Below are positions 53,004 through 61,791 of a stretch of DNA of 64,000 nt, one piece after another (position 1 is the first letter of the stretch; every line of letters begins with the position of its first letter). The stretch comes from Microbacterium sp. LKL04 (GTDB lineage: Bacteria > Actinomycetota > Actinomycetes > Actinomycetales > Microbacteriaceae). Location of the stretch: NCBI RefSeq assembly GCF_900102005.1, contig NZ_LT627736.1, forward strand, positions 2,356,001 through 2,420,000, in the 5' to 3' direction. The translations under genes and the position numbers were made by a program. Under the pieces are notes generated by a model. It was not told the origin of the DNA. It saw only the letters and a program-made list of their open reading frames with translations, and made no database searches.

Positions 53004-53246
53004 ATGAAGAGCTCAGAGATTCGCTGGAACGAAGAAGCGCGCGCCAAGATCCTCGACGACGCCGACCGGGTGCTGCGGGAGGCCGTCGTGGACCTCGCCG
53101 GCTCGGGCGAGATGACATCGGACGAGGCGTTCGCGGCACTGACCGGCAAGCTGAAGGACAAGTTCATCGACTGGGAACCGGGTCCCGACCTGCGCACCTA
53201 TGCCGACGCCATCGCGAACGGCGAGGTCGAGACGGACGCGGAGTAG
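53004..53246 (+). CDS. Small acidic protein, unknown
   Basis: The 80-residue protein (starting MKSSEIRWNEEARAKILDDA) is helical and acidic, with a short TxxxEAFAALTGKLKDKFIDW stretch in its centre. I recognise no family. ATG 53004 lies 5 bases behind TACCGT, a plausible -10, so the gene may be leaderless. It is tail-to-tail with the NUDIX gene, 3 bases apart. Confidence 0.65.
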   Translation: MKSSEIRWNEEARAKILDDADRVLREAVVDLAGSGEMTSDEAFAALTGKLKDKFIDWEPGPDLRTYADAIANGEVETDAE

Positions 53247-53249
53247 GAC

Positions 53250-53804
53250 TCACACCAGGGGCGCTGTGCCGGGGTAGGCGTCCATCGCGACGGGCTCCCA
53301 GGCGTCGAGGATCTCGTCGAGGATGAACCGTCCCGCCTCGCGCCACATCTCGAAGATGTCCTCGTCGGGGATGCGGTCGAGTTCGCTGCGCGTGACCAGA
53401 CGGATGTCGGTGGACTCGCCGTCCTCCGGTGCGCCTGCGGGCTCCTCGTCGGTGATGAGGGCGTAGAGCAGGTCGGTGTGGAAATGCGCCGGATCGGCGG
53501 AGGTGCAGGCAGTGGACGACATCACCGGGACGGGGTGGGCGGCGGCATCCGTCACCTGCCTCATCCGGATGAGCGGCTGCAGCAGCTGGACCTGTGCGGG
53601 CTGGTAGCCGGATTCCTCGACGAGCTCGCGGAGCACCGCCGCCCACGGCGTCTCGTTGCGCTCGATATGCCCGCCGAACATCATGAGCTTCCGCACCTTG
53701 AGATGCAGGTGGTACGTCAGGCGCGGCTCCGGACCGTCGGTGCGCACGATGAAGAAGCTGACCGTCGCGTCGTGGTCGCCGGGGTCGGTGTGGAGGTGGG
53801 GCAT
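53250..53804 (-). CDS. NUDIX hydrolase
   Basis: The 184-residue protein carries a full Nudix box, GHIERNETPWAAVLRELVEE followed by SGY (G-x5-E-x7-RE-x2-EE-x-G), so it hydrolyses a nucleoside diphosphate linked to another moiety. The N-terminal half has VSFFIVRTDGPEPRLTYHLH; the rest is typical mixed alpha/beta with no membrane region. ATG 53804 is preferred to an upstream frame at 53849 that lacks coding character. The substrate cannot be told. Confidence 0.93.
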   Translation of the reverse strand: MPHLHTDPGDHDATVSFFIVRTDGPEPRLTYHLHLKVRKLMMFGGHIERNETPWAAVLRELVEESGYQPAQVQLLQPLIRMRQVTDAAAHPVPVMSSTACTSADPAHFHTDLLYALITDEEPAGAPEDGESTDIRLVTRSELDRIPDEDIFEMWREAGRFILDEILDAWEPVAMDAYPGTAPLV

Positions 53805-53990
53805 GGGTCCTGTTCGGGGGAGGGTGGGGTGCGTTCCAGGATGCCGCACCGTGGCGCCGGCGTCGTCGACGAGCTGGGTGTCGGCATGCCTCCGAAGATG
53901 AGCGATTTCTCATCTGAGGGGTCTCTGCCGAGTGCGGATTCGGCCGGTTTCTCGGGTCTGGATGTCGGAGGTTGGTGCAAGAGTGCAGGT

Positions 53991-55307
53991 ATGACGGACG
54001 AGACGGAAACCCCCGGTGGTGAGGCGTATCTCGCTGCCGTCGCGGGGATCGTCGCGGACGTCGAAGATGTAGGCCGCCAGATCGCTGCGGGGCAGATCGC
54101 GGAGCTTCGCACGCTCGCCGCTGCCGGGCGTTTGGCGGACGCGCAGAGCGCTCATGCGGACGCGAACGTCCTCCTGCACGACATAGCTCTGCGATCTATC
54201 TCGGCCGAGGTCGCGGGGGCGATGCGACTGACTGACCGGACGGTGCAACGCCGGATCGGCGAGGCCCGAGTGACCATCGAAGGGTTCCCGGCGGCGGTGG
54301 CCGCGTGGGAAGCCGGCCGGATCGTCCGCGGGCACGTGAGCGCGATCGTCGACGCCGGAGTGAACCTTCCCGCGGAGTTGTGGGCGGAGTTCGAGAAGGT
54401 CGCGATCGAACGATGCGAACGCGACACGCCGAACCGGGTGCGAGGAGAGTTGGAAGTCCTCGCGCACCGAATGCACCCACGGAGCTTCGCGGAACGGCAC
54501 GAGGAGGCTGCGGCGGGCCGATGCGTGCGGTTGATCCCAGGGCGGGATGGGATGAGCGATCTGATCGCAACGCTCCCGACGGTGATCGCGGAGGGGATCC
54601 ACGACCGGTTGACGCAGCAGGCGCGCGCGATCATCGACACGCGAGAGGAGCGCTCGGCCGGCTCCGACGTCGTGGCAACCGATGCGCGCTCGACCGACCA
54701 GGTTCGGGCAGACGTGTTCGCCGACCTGCTGCTCGCGGGCACCCCGGCGTTGGACGACACCCGAGACACGACCGCCGGACCGCTCGGCGCGATCCGCGCG
54801 AGGGTGCAGGTGCTCGTCCCGGCCGCGACTTTGACCGGTGCGGATGATGGGCCGTGCGATCTCGCGGGCCGCTCGCCGATCGACCCCGCGACCGCGCGGG
54901 TGCTCGCCAGGGTGCCGCACGTTTGGGAGCGCCTGTTCCACGACCCGACGACCGGGGTCACCGTGTCGACCGATTCGTACCGCGTGCCGTCCGGGATGCG
55001 CCGGTTCCTGCAAGCCAGGGATCAACATTGCCGCTTCCCCGGATGCCGAGTCGCGGCGATCCGGTGTGAGGTCGACCACACCCACGACCACGCCCTCGGC
55101 GGACGAACAGAACTCACGAACCTCGCCCACCTGTGCCAGCGGCATCATTCGATGAAGCAATTCACCGCCTGGCGTGTGCGACAACTCGAGGGTGGTGTCC
55201 TCGAATGGACCTCACCCCTCGGCAGGACCTACAGAGAAGACGCACCCACCCCGGCCGTCGCCTTCGCCCCTGCCACCGTTACTCCCGGAGACCTGGCGCC
55301 GTTCTGA
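53991..55307 (+). CDS. DUF222-HNH endonuclease family protein
   Basis: The 438-residue protein has an N-terminal DUF222 domain (helical, up to about 300) and a C-terminal HNH nuclease: C-x2-PGC in RFPGCRVAAIRCEVDH, the H-N in DHTHDHALGGRTELTNLAHLC and the last histidines of QRHHSMKQF. Such genes are multicopy in Microbacteriaceae and associated with the so-called 13E12-type repeat family of mycobacteria. ATG 53991 is close to GGTGCAAGAGTGCAGGT. Whether it is mobile or a restriction-like enzyme is unproved. Confidence 0.92.
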   Translation: MTDETETPGGEAYLAAVAGIVADVEDVGRQIAAGQIAELRTLAAAGRLADAQSAHADANVLLHDIALRSISAEVAGAMRLTDRTVQRRIGEARVTIEGFPAAVAAWEAGRIVRGHVSAIVDAGVNLPAELWAEFEKVAIERCERDTPNRVRGELEVLAHRMHPRSFAERHEEAAAGRCVRLIPGRDGMSDLIATLPTVIAEGIHDRLTQQARAIIDTREERSAGSDVVATDARSTDQVRADVFADLLLAGTPALDDTRDTTAGPLGAIRARVQVLVPAATLTGADDGPCDLAGRSPIDPATARVLARVPHVWERLFHDPTTGVTVSTDSYRVPSGMRRFLQARDQHCRFPGCRVAAIRCEVDHTHDHALGGRTELTNLAHLCQRHHSMKQFTAWRVRQLEGGVLEWTSPLGRTYREDAPTPAVAFAPATVTPGDLAPF

Positions 55308-55385
55308 ACCGCTGCCGATTCGCCCGATCGCGACCCGCCACGCCGACTCGCACGATCTCGACCCGCGAATAGAGCGCGCCCTGCC

Positions 55386-56636
55386 TTACAGCCCGAGCGC
55401 CCGCAAGTAGTCGTTCAGGAACGCACCGCGCGGGTCCAGCGCACGCTGCAGCTGCACGAACTCCGCCCACCGCGGGTAGAGCTCGGCGGGATCGCGCGGC
55501 GTGAAGACCTTGCCCCAGTGCGGCCTGGCACCGAACGGCGCGAGCGCGGCTTCGAGCTCGGGCAGTACCTCCGCAACCCCGGCCTCATCATTGGTCCACG
55601 TGAAATGGAACGCGACCGAGTCCCGACCCGAGCTCGGCGAGAGCCACAGGTCGTCGCCGGCGATCGTCCGCACCTCGCACACCTGCAACACGGGCTTCAG
55701 GCGCTCGGAGAGCTCGCGGACCGCGTCGAACGCAGCCACCGCGTCGCCGAACGGCAGCAGGAACTCGGACTGCAGCTCCTCGCCGTTCGACGGCGTGAAC
55801 TCGAGCTTGAAGTGCGGCAGCCGATCGAGCCACCGCCCCGCCTTGCCGCCCTGCACGGTGCACGACGCCGCCGAGACGCCAGGGAGCGGATGCCGGGCGC
55901 CCGACGCCTGGCGATCGCGCAGCGCCGCGGGGATCGGGGTCGCCGCGGCATCCGTGCGCTCCTTGCGCCACACCTGGTCGACGTACATGTCGTCGCGGAA
56001 CGTCGTGAAGAACGAGACGCTGTAGGCCGACCCCGCGATGACGTCGAACGCCTTCCGCACTGCCTCGAGCGGCACGTTCTCGTACACGGTCTGCGCGACC
56101 TCGTACGTCGGCTCGATCGCGAGCTCGACGGTCGTCACGATCCCGAGCGCACCAAGCCCCACGACCGCGCCGGCGAGGGCGTCGTCGCGGTCGGTCAGCT
56201 GCACCAGCTCACCGGTCGACGTGACGAGTTCGAGGCCGGTCACCGCGGCGGCGAGCGAGCGGTTGCCCACACCCGACCCGTGCGTGCCCGTGCTCACGGC
56301 GCCGGCGACCGAGATGTGCGGCAGCGACGCGAGGTTCGCGAGCGCCCACCCCTGCCGGTCGAGCTCCTGCGCGAGTTCGCCGTAACGGACGCCCCCGCCG
56401 ACGCGCACCCGCTTCTGCGCGGCATCCACCTGGATCGGAAGATCGAGCTCGGCGGTCGACACGAGCGTCCCGCCCGTGTCGGCGATGCGGGTGAAGGAGT
56501 GACGCGAGCCGAGAGCCTTGACCGAATCGGATGCCGCGACCACCTCGCGCAGCTCGTCGACGGTCCTCGGCGCGACGTACCGCTCCGCCGTGTAGCGGAT
56601 GTTCCGGGACCAGTTCTCTCCTGCGCCGTCGCTCAT
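55386..56636 (-). CDS. aldO: Alditol oxidase (vanillyl-alcohol-oxidase family)
   Basis: The 416-residue flavoprotein resembles Streptomyces AldO (about 418 residues). The FAD-linked histidine of AldO, H46, aligns exactly: ALGSRHSFTRIADT with H46 here. The PP-loop region shows LPHISVAGAVSTGTHGSG, and the C-terminal HWGKVFTP is family typical. It oxidises sugar alcohols such as xylitol or sorbitol with oxygen, giving aldose and hydrogen peroxide. ATG 56636 is the only good start. It stands alone, with a kinase remnant divergently upstream. Confidence 0.9.
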   Translation of the reverse strand: MSDGAGENWSRNIRYTAERYVAPRTVDELREVVAASDSVKALGSRHSFTRIADTGGTLVSTAELDLPIQVDAAQKRVRVGGGVRYGELAQELDRQGWALANLASLPHISVAGAVSTGTHGSGVGNRSLAAAVTGLELVTSTGELVQLTDRDDALAGAVVGLGALGIVTTVELAIEPTYEVAQTVYENVPLEAVRKAFDVIAGSAYSVSFFTTFRDDMYVDQVWRKERTDAAATPIPAALRDRQASGARHPLPGVSAASCTVQGGKAGRWLDRLPHFKLEFTPSNGEELQSEFLLPFGDAVAAFDAVRELSERLKPVLQVCEVRTIAGDDLWLSPSSGRDSVAFHFTWTNDEAGVAEVLPELEAALAPFGARPHWGKVFTPRDPAELYPRWAEFVQLQRALDPRGAFLNDYLRALGL

Positions 56637-56685
56637 GCGAGCCAGCCTACGGGCGCCCGCAGCACGCGGCTCGGGTCAGCCCGCC

Positions 56686-57009
56686 ATGCGCGGGTCCTCC
56701 GTCGGATCGAGGCTGCTGCTCGCCCGCGTTGACCGAGGTGGGTTCCCCCAGGCATCCGACGTCGCGATCTTGATCGTCGAGAACGGCGGCGAACGGCTTG
56801 ATCCCACCGTGGTCGCGACGCTGGCCGAACGGTTCCAACGCGGGACCGCTCGTATCCGCCGATCCGATCACGAGCGGAACGGACTCGGACTCGCGATCGT
56901 CGGAGCGATCGTCGGAGCTCACGGGGGCGAGCTCACCCTCGCGGCACGAACGACCGGCGGTCTGCGCGCGACGGTGCGAGTGCCTGTCGACATCGACCCG
57001 GCGAGCTGA
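56686..57009 (+). pseudogene. Remnant of a sensor histidine kinase (ATPase domain only)
   Basis: The translated segment contains ILIVENGGERLDPTVVATLA and RNGLGLAIVGAIVGAHGGELT, the last part of an HATPase domain with the G box. The sensor, HisKA and N box are missing. Upstream of about 56686 the sequence is not recognisable as kinase, and the divergent alditol oxidase begins at 56636. It is probably a deletion remnant and no partner regulator is present. An intact short protein from ATG 56686 could still be made, but without function. Confidence 0.75.
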
Positions 57010-57018
57010 CGGCACGCG

Positions 57019-57675
57019 TCAGTCGTGGTGGTCGTGCTCGTCCTCAAGCAGCATTCCCACCGAGGTCGCGCACGCGTCACCGCGCCAGGCCTCGACCCCC
57101 TCGCGCACCGCGAATACCGCGATGACGAGACCGGCGACGGCATCCGCCCACCACCAGCCGAATGCGGCATTCGCCACGAGACCCACGAGGACCGCCGCCG
57201 ACAGGTAGGTGCAGATGAGGGTCTGCTTCGAGTCGGCCACGGCCGTCGCCGAGCCGAGTTGCCGGCCGGCACGTCGCTCGGCGAGCGAGAGGAACGGCAT
57301 GACCAGCACGCTCACCGCCGTGAGGACGATCCCGATCGGCGAGGTCTCGGGCTCGGTGCGGAGCACCAGCGCCGTCACCGACGAGACGGTGACATAGGTC
57401 GCGAGCGCGAAGAACGCGACGGCGATCACCCTCAGGGTCCCGCGTTCCCAGCGCTCCGGGTCACGTCGAGTGAACTGCCATGCCACCGCGGCCGCCGACA
57501 GCACCTCGATGGTCGAGTCGAGCCCGAACCCGATCAGCGCGGCGGACGAGGCGATCGTCCCCGCCGTCACCGCGACCACGGCCTCGATGAGGTTGTACGC
57601 GATCGTGGCGGCGACGATCCACCGGATGCGGCGACGCAGCACTCCGGCCCGCGACGCCTCGGCGACAGCCGTCAC
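57019..57675 (-). CDS. Cation diffusion facilitator (CDF) transporter
   Basis: The 218-residue protein has six membrane helices and lacks a long cytoplasmic domain. Its metal-site motif is in FGLDSTIEVLSAAAVAWQF (helix 2) and WWWADAVAGLVIAVFAVREG (helix 5), where Asp residues bind the ion. The C-terminus is LLEDEHDHHD, an acidic/His tail. It would export cadmium, lead, zinc or another divalent metal. GTG 57675 overlaps the ArsR-type gene as GTGA, so the pair is an operon. The export function under control of a CmtR-like sensor is inferred. Confidence 0.9.
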   Translation of the reverse strand: MTAVAEASRAGVLRRRIRWIVAATIAYNLIEAVVAVTAGTIASSAALIGFGLDSTIEVLSAAAVAWQFTRRDPERWERGTLRVIAVAFFALATYVTVSSVTALVLRTEPETSPIGIVLTAVSVLVMPFLSLAERRAGRQLGSATAVADSKQTLICTYLSAAVLVGLVANAAFGWWWADAVAGLVIAVFAVREGVEAWRGDACATSVGMLLEDEHDHHD

Positions 57676-58007
57676 GCGCAGCACCGGCATCCGTCGATCG
57701 CGCACTCTTCACCGGCGTCGACCGCGACGACAGCGTCGAGCAGCTGTGCGAGCCCGGCGGTCAGATGCGGATCGGCGATGTCGTACCGCGTGCGCCGACC
57801 CTCGGGCGTCGCGACGATGAGGCCGCAGCCGCGCAGGCAGGCGAGGTGGTTGGACACATTGGTCCGCGTCAGCTCGAGGTCGCGGGCGAGATCGGCGGGG
57901 TATCCGGGTCGCTCCAGGAGCGACAGCAGGATGCGGGAGCGCGACGGATCCGCCATCGCGCGTCCCAAGCGGTTCATGACGTCGAGGCGAGAAGAAAGGG
58001 TCAGCAC
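57672..58007 (-). CDS. cmtR: ArsR-family metal sensor, CmtR-like
   Basis: The 111-residue winged-helix repressor has its HTH around LARDLELTRTNVSNHLACLRGC. The metal ligands C57, C61 (both in HLACLRGC) and C102 (in EECAIDGC) match those of Mycobacterium tuberculosis CmtR in exact position, supporting both the Cd/Pb specificity and the start at GTG 58007. Cadmium or lead would release it from DNA, allowing the downstream CDF pump to be made. Additional C-terminal cysteines (CRCC) follow. The start overlaps a long dyad (57995-58038). Confidence 0.95.
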   Translation of the reverse strand: MLTLSSRLDVMNRLGRAMADPSRSRILLSLLERPGYPADLARDLELTRTNVSNHLACLRGCGLIVATPEGRRTRYDIADPHLTAGLAQLLDAVVAVDAGEECAIDGCRCCA

Positions 58008-58038
58008 ACGCTGACTATACAGCGAGTGCTGACCCTTT
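57995..58038. promoter_or_regulatory. 44-bp dyad over the cmtR promoter and start
   Basis: AAAGGGTCAGCACACGCTG at 57995-58013 and CAGCGAGTGCTGACCCTTT at 58020-58038 match as inverted copies at 18 of 19 positions around ACTATA. On the minus strand the loop gives TATAGT, a -10 element ending 6 bases before GTG 58007, so the message is leaderless. It is the probable CmtR operator and may also end the upstream APC transcript. Confidence 0.8.
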
Positions 58039-58047
58039 CGCGATCGG

Positions 58048-59412
58048 TCAGACGGTGGGGATGGAGCCCGTCCGCTCGGCGATCTTGCGGTCGCCGCGAC
58101 GTCGGCCGTAGCGCGCGATGAAGAACAGGATCGTCCCGACGACGACGTAGCCGGCGGTGGCCAGCCAGACCGGCCCTTCCTGCTGGGTTAGCAGGACGAT
58201 CGACGCGATGATCGCGAGGACCGGCACGATGCGCGGGACCGAGAAGTGCTTGTGCTCGACCTTGTCCTTCTTGAGCACGAGCACGCTCACGTTCGCCGTC
58301 AGGAAGACCAGCAGCAGGAGCAGCACGGTCGTGTTGGCGAGCGTCGAGATGTCGCCGACGACCGTGAGGAGCATCGTGACACCGGCGACGACGATGATCG
58401 CGACCCACGGCGTACGCCGCTTCGGGAGCACCCTGCCGAACGCGTGCGGCAGCAGCTGGTTCTCGGCCAGACCGTAGGCGACGCGGCTCGCCATCACCAT
58501 GAACAGCAGCGCACCGTTGGCGATCGCGACGAGGGCGATGAGGCTGAAGAGCCACCCCGGGACGGCGAGCCCACTGGCGGTGACGACCTCGAGCAGCGGA
58601 CCGGTCGAGGTCGCGAGCTCGGTCGGCTCGACGACGATGACGGCGCCGATCGCGATCAGCAGGTAGACGACCGCCGCGGTCAGGATCGCCCCGAACAGCG
58701 CCCGTGGGTACGCCCGGGAGGGATTCTTCACTTCTTCAGCCATGTTGGCGGCGGCCTCGAAACCGAGGAACGAGAAGAAGGCGACGATGGATGCCGCGAA
58801 GGCCCCCTCGAGCGGGGGAACGTCCGGCGCGAATTCGAAGATGCGCGACGGATCTCCGCCTCCGCTGCCGAACACGATCGCCGCGACGACGATCACGATG
58901 ACCAGGCCCGAGACCTCGATCATCGAGGCCACCATGTTCGTGGCGAGCGACTCCTTCACACCTCGCAGGTTGATGAGGGTGAGGAGGGCGATGAACGTGA
59001 TGGCCACGGGGATCGGCGGGATGTCGACCAGAGCGGTGAAGTAGTCGCCGGCGAAGGCGTTCGCGAGAGCGGCTGCCGTCGTGATGCCCGAGGCCATCAT
59101 GAGGAACCCGACGAGGAACGACAGGAACGGGATGCCGAACGCCTTGTCGACGTAGCGCGCGGCGCCTCCGGCGTGCGGGTACTTCGTGATGAGCTCGGCG
59201 TAGGTGCCGGCCGTGAGCAGCGCGACGACGAGCGCGATCAGCAGCGGCAGCCAGATGACGCCGCCGACGTCGGTCGCCATCGTGCCGACGAGCGTGTAGA
59301 TGCCGGCGCCGAGGGTGTCGCCGACGATGAAGGCGAACAGCAGCCACGTGCCGACGGCGCGCTTCAGACCGGGCTTCTCCTGGGCGGGTGCAGCCGTGGT
59401 GTCGTTTGTCAT
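58048..59412 (-). CDS. APC-family amino acid permease
   Basis: The 454-residue protein has twelve membrane helices. The first contains IVGDTLGAGIYTLVGTMA, the unwound G-x-G-x-Y region that binds substrate; ARYVDKAFGIPFLSFLVGFL follows, and helix 6 shows FFSFLGFEAAANMAEEVKNPSR, typical of the cationic-amino-acid-type APC family. ATG 59412 begins at the normal distance. It probably imports an amino acid in exchange for, or together with, a proton. The gene ends 9 bases before the dyad that precedes cmtR; a functional link is not evident. Confidence 0.92.
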   Translation of the reverse strand: MTNDTTAAPAQEKPGLKRAVGTWLLFAFIVGDTLGAGIYTLVGTMATDVGGVIWLPLLIALVVALLTAGTYAELITKYPHAGGAARYVDKAFGIPFLSFLVGFLMMASGITTAAALANAFAGDYFTALVDIPPIPVAITFIALLTLINLRGVKESLATNMVASMIEVSGLVIVIVVAAIVFGSGGGDPSRIFEFAPDVPPLEGAFAASIVAFFSFLGFEAAANMAEEVKNPSRAYPRALFGAILTAAVVYLLIAIGAVIVVEPTELATSTGPLLEVVTASGLAVPGWLFSLIALVAIANGALLFMVMASRVAYGLAENQLLPHAFGRVLPKRRTPWVAIIVVAGVTMLLTVVGDISTLANTTVLLLLLVFLTANVSVLVLKKDKVEHKHFSVPRIVPVLAIIASIVLLTQQEGPVWLATAGYVVVGTILFFIARYGRRRGDRKIAERTGSIPTV

Positions 59413-59450
59413 CGCACCACTCCAGCCAAGTCCCGCGCGGGATGCAACCC

Positions 59451-59939
59451 CTACCGCGACGGGGTCTCCTGTGCCTGCGCGCCACCCCCGACCTGATCCT
59501 GCAAGAGAACCGCCTGCCTGAGAACCTCGCGCAGCCCTCCGAGAAGGAGCGCGACGCCGAGCCCGACGACCATCGCGAGGCCGGCGATCAGCAGGACGGC
59601 CCGGCTCCCCGCACCCGCGCCGAAGACGACCCCGCAGCCGACGACGACCACGATCATCGCCGCAGCCGCGCACCCGACCAGCCCGTCGACCCAGCGCATC
59701 GAGCCATCGTCGAAGAGCCGCCCGCGGTCAGCGCGGGTGAGCAACCGCCAGACGCAGACGAGGGCGGCCAGCACGCAGGACAGCAAAATGCCCGCGAGCA
59801 CCACACCGGCATCCCGAAGCCCAGCGAGCTCCGGCACCCATTGCACGACGACGTCGGCGATGCCCGGCACGACCCACACCTGCACGATGACGATCACGGT
59901 GAAGACGAAACCCGCACCGACCTTGGCGAGTGTGATCAT
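59451..59939 (-). CDS. DUF2975 membrane protein
   Basis: The 162-residue protein has four membrane helices, including FVFTVIVIVQVWVVPGIA and LAGILLSCVLAALVCVW. This matches DUF2975, a family usually co-encoded with a small Xre-type HTH (YozG-like). No HTH gene follows here; the next gene is the APC permease. ATG 59939 has GGAGG 6 bases before it. A perfect 10-bp inverted repeat lies just upstream, suggesting control by an HTH protein encoded elsewhere. Function unknown. Confidence 0.85.
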   Translation of the reverse strand: MITLAKVGAGFVFTVIVIVQVWVVPGIADVVVQWVPELAGLRDAGVVLAGILLSCVLAALVCVWRLLTRADRGRLFDDGSMRWVDGLVGCAAAAMIVVVVGCGVVFGAGAGSRAVLLIAGLAMVVGLGVALLLGGLREVLRQAVLLQDQVGGGAQAQETPSR

Positions 59940-59949
59940 GAACGGCCTC

Positions 59950-59972
59950 CATCTATCGATATTCGATAGATG
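59950..59972. promoter_or_regulatory. Inverted-repeat operator upstream of the DUF2975 gene
   Basis: CATCTATCGA at 59950-59959 and TCGATAGATG at 59963-59972 are perfect inverted copies around TAT. It is AT-rich for this genome and is followed by TATATCGAT. It probably binds a dimeric regulator and overlaps the promoter. Confidence 0.7.
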
Positions 59973-60035
59973 TATATCGATGAACGACGCTCGGTGTCGA
60001 GAGCCGGCGTCGCGCCGACACGGCAGGATGGGCTC

Positions 60036-60851
60036 ATGACGACTCCCCCACCCGCGACGCATCCCGTCGCGTCGTTCTTCCGCGGCGTCGGCGATCTGGG
60101 TCGCGGATTCGGCTTCTGGGGGCGCCTGCCTGGCCGGATGGCGCTCGGGCTGATCCCCGCCGCGATCGTCGGCCTCCTCCTTCTCGCCGGGATCATCACG
60201 CTCATCGTCTTCCTGCGCGACATCGTCACCGCGGTCACGGGGTTCGCCGACGGATGGTCGGACGTCGCGGCGTCACTCGTGCGGTTCGGCATCGGCGCAG
60301 GAATCCTCGGCGGCGCGATCGTCCTGGCGGTCGTCTCGTTCACCGCCCTGACGCTCCTCGTCGGCGATCCCTTCTACGAGCGCATCTGGCGCTCCGTCGA
60401 GGAGCACCTCGGCGACGCGCCGGTCGAATCCGACTACGGATTCTGGCGCTCGATCGGCGACAGCATCGGGCTCATCCTCCGCGGCCTGCTCGCGGCGATC
60501 GTCGCCGGCCTCATCGGGCTCATCCCCCTGGTCGGCACCGTCCTCGGCGCCGTCGTCGCCGCCTTCCTCACGGGGTGGCTCCTGGCCGACGAGCTCACCT
60601 CGCGGGCCCTCGCCGCACGGGGATGGGATGCCGCGGCTCGCCGCGCCCTGCGCAAGGGCAACCGTGCGCGGGTGCTGGGCTTCGGCGTGGCCACGCAGCT
60701 CTGCTTCCTCATCCCGCTCGGCGCCGTCGTTGCGATGCCGGCAGCCGTCGCCGGTTCGACGGTACTGTCACGCACCCTCCTCGACGCACGAGCCGTCACA
60801 GGTCAGACTGATCACTCGGCAGCGCCCATCGGGCGCAGAAACGGAGCATGA
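60036..60851 (+). CDS. EI24-domain membrane protein (CysZ-like)
   Basis: The 271-residue protein has about five or six hydrophobic segments, with the EI24/CysZ-like region GDPFYERIWRSVEEHLGD and GLLAAIVAGLIGLIPLVGTVLGAVVAAFLTGW. EI24 proteins include the CysZ sulfate channel, but in actinobacteria the role is open. ATG 60036 begins a basic, Pro-rich N-terminus. It overlaps the aldo/keto reductase gene as ATGA and may be co-transcribed with it. Confidence 0.85.
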   Translation: MTTPPPATHPVASFFRGVGDLGRGFGFWGRLPGRMALGLIPAAIVGLLLLAGIITLIVFLRDIVTAVTGFADGWSDVAASLVRFGIGAGILGGAIVLAVVSFTALTLLVGDPFYERIWRSVEEHLGDAPVESDYGFWRSIGDSIGLILRGLLAAIVAGLIGLIPLVGTVLGAVVAAFLTGWLLADELTSRALAARGWDAAARRALRKGNRARVLGFGVATQLCFLIPLGAVVAMPAAVAGSTVLSRTLLDARAVTGQTDHSAAPIGRRNGA

Positions 60852-61786
60852 TGCGCCTCGTCCCCTTCGGGCCCACCGACCACCACGTCCCCAACGTCGT
60901 CGCCGGGATGATGCGCATCGAGGAGATGTCCGACGAGGCCATCCGCGGGTTGTACGACGCGTGCCGCGACGCCGGCGTCGACTTCTTCGACCACGCCGAC
61001 CTGTACGGCAGCAGCCGCCACGGCTGCGAGCGCCGATTCGCCGAGGCTCTGAACCTCAGCCCTGCGGAGCGCGACGAGATCACGCTGCAGACCAAGACCG
61101 GCATCGTCGCCGACGACTGGCACTTCGACCACTCGTACGAGCACATCGTCACGTCGGCCGAAGAGTCGCTGCAGGCGCTCGGCACCGATCGGCTCGACGT
61201 GCTCCTCCTCCACCGTCCCGACGCGCTCGTCGAGCCCGAGGAGGTCGCGCGGGCCTTCGACCACCTCGAATCGTCGGGCAAGGTGCGTGCCTTCGGCGTC
61301 TCGAACCACACGCCGCGGCAGATCGATCTGCTCAAGACGGCGGTGACCCAGCCGATCGTCGCCAATCAGGTGCAGTTGTCGATCACTCACTCGACGATCG
61401 TCGCGCAGGGCCTCGCATCGAACATGGCGGGAGAGGAAGATTCCATCACCCGCGACGGGGGCGGTCTCGTCGATTACTCGCGCATCAACCGCATCACGCT
61501 GCAGGCGTGGTCGCCGTTCCAGAAGAACTTCTTCGACGGCGTCATCTTCGGCGCTCCCGAGTACCCCGAGCTGAACGAACTGATGGACCGCCTGGCCGCG
61601 AAGTACGACGTGACGCCGACCGCCATCGCCACGGCCTGGATCACCCGGCATCCCGCGCACATGCAGGTGGTGCTCGGCACCACCAACCCGCAGCGCGTCG
61701 CGGACGCCGCCGCCGGTTCGGACATCCCCCTCACCCGACCCGAGTGGTACGGCCTCATCACCGCTGCAGGCCACAAGGTCCCCTGA
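60848..61786 (+). CDS. Aldo/keto reductase (YdhF-type oxidoreductase)
   Basis: The 312-residue enzyme of the AKR superfamily shows GVDFFDHADLYGSSRHGCE with the catalytic Asp and Tyr, EITLQTKTGI with the Lys, LDVLLLHRPDAL with the His, RAFGVSNHTPRQID and TAWITRHPAHMQVVLGTTNPQRV. It belongs to the YdhF-like subgroup of NADPH reductases. Start MMRL uses ATG 60848, in the stop of EI24; the second ATG is equally possible. The native substrate is unknown. Confidence 0.92.
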   Translation: MMRLVPFGPTDHHVPNVVAGMMRIEEMSDEAIRGLYDACRDAGVDFFDHADLYGSSRHGCERRFAEALNLSPAERDEITLQTKTGIVADDWHFDHSYEHIVTSAEESLQALGTDRLDVLLLHRPDALVEPEEVARAFDHLESSGKVRAFGVSNHTPRQIDLLKTAVTQPIVANQVQLSITHSTIVAQGLASNMAGEEDSITRDGGGLVDYSRINRITLQAWSPFQKNFFDGVIFGAPEYPELNELMDRLAAKYDVTPTAIATAWITRHPAHMQVVLGTTNPQRVADAAAGSDIPLTRPEWYGLITAAGHKVP

Positions 61787-61791
61787 GCCGC

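Noticed and set aside
53991..55307. HNH gene as part of an insertion sequence
   Set aside because: No flanking direct or terminal inverted repeats and no transposase; DUF222-HNH genes are normal residents of these genomes.
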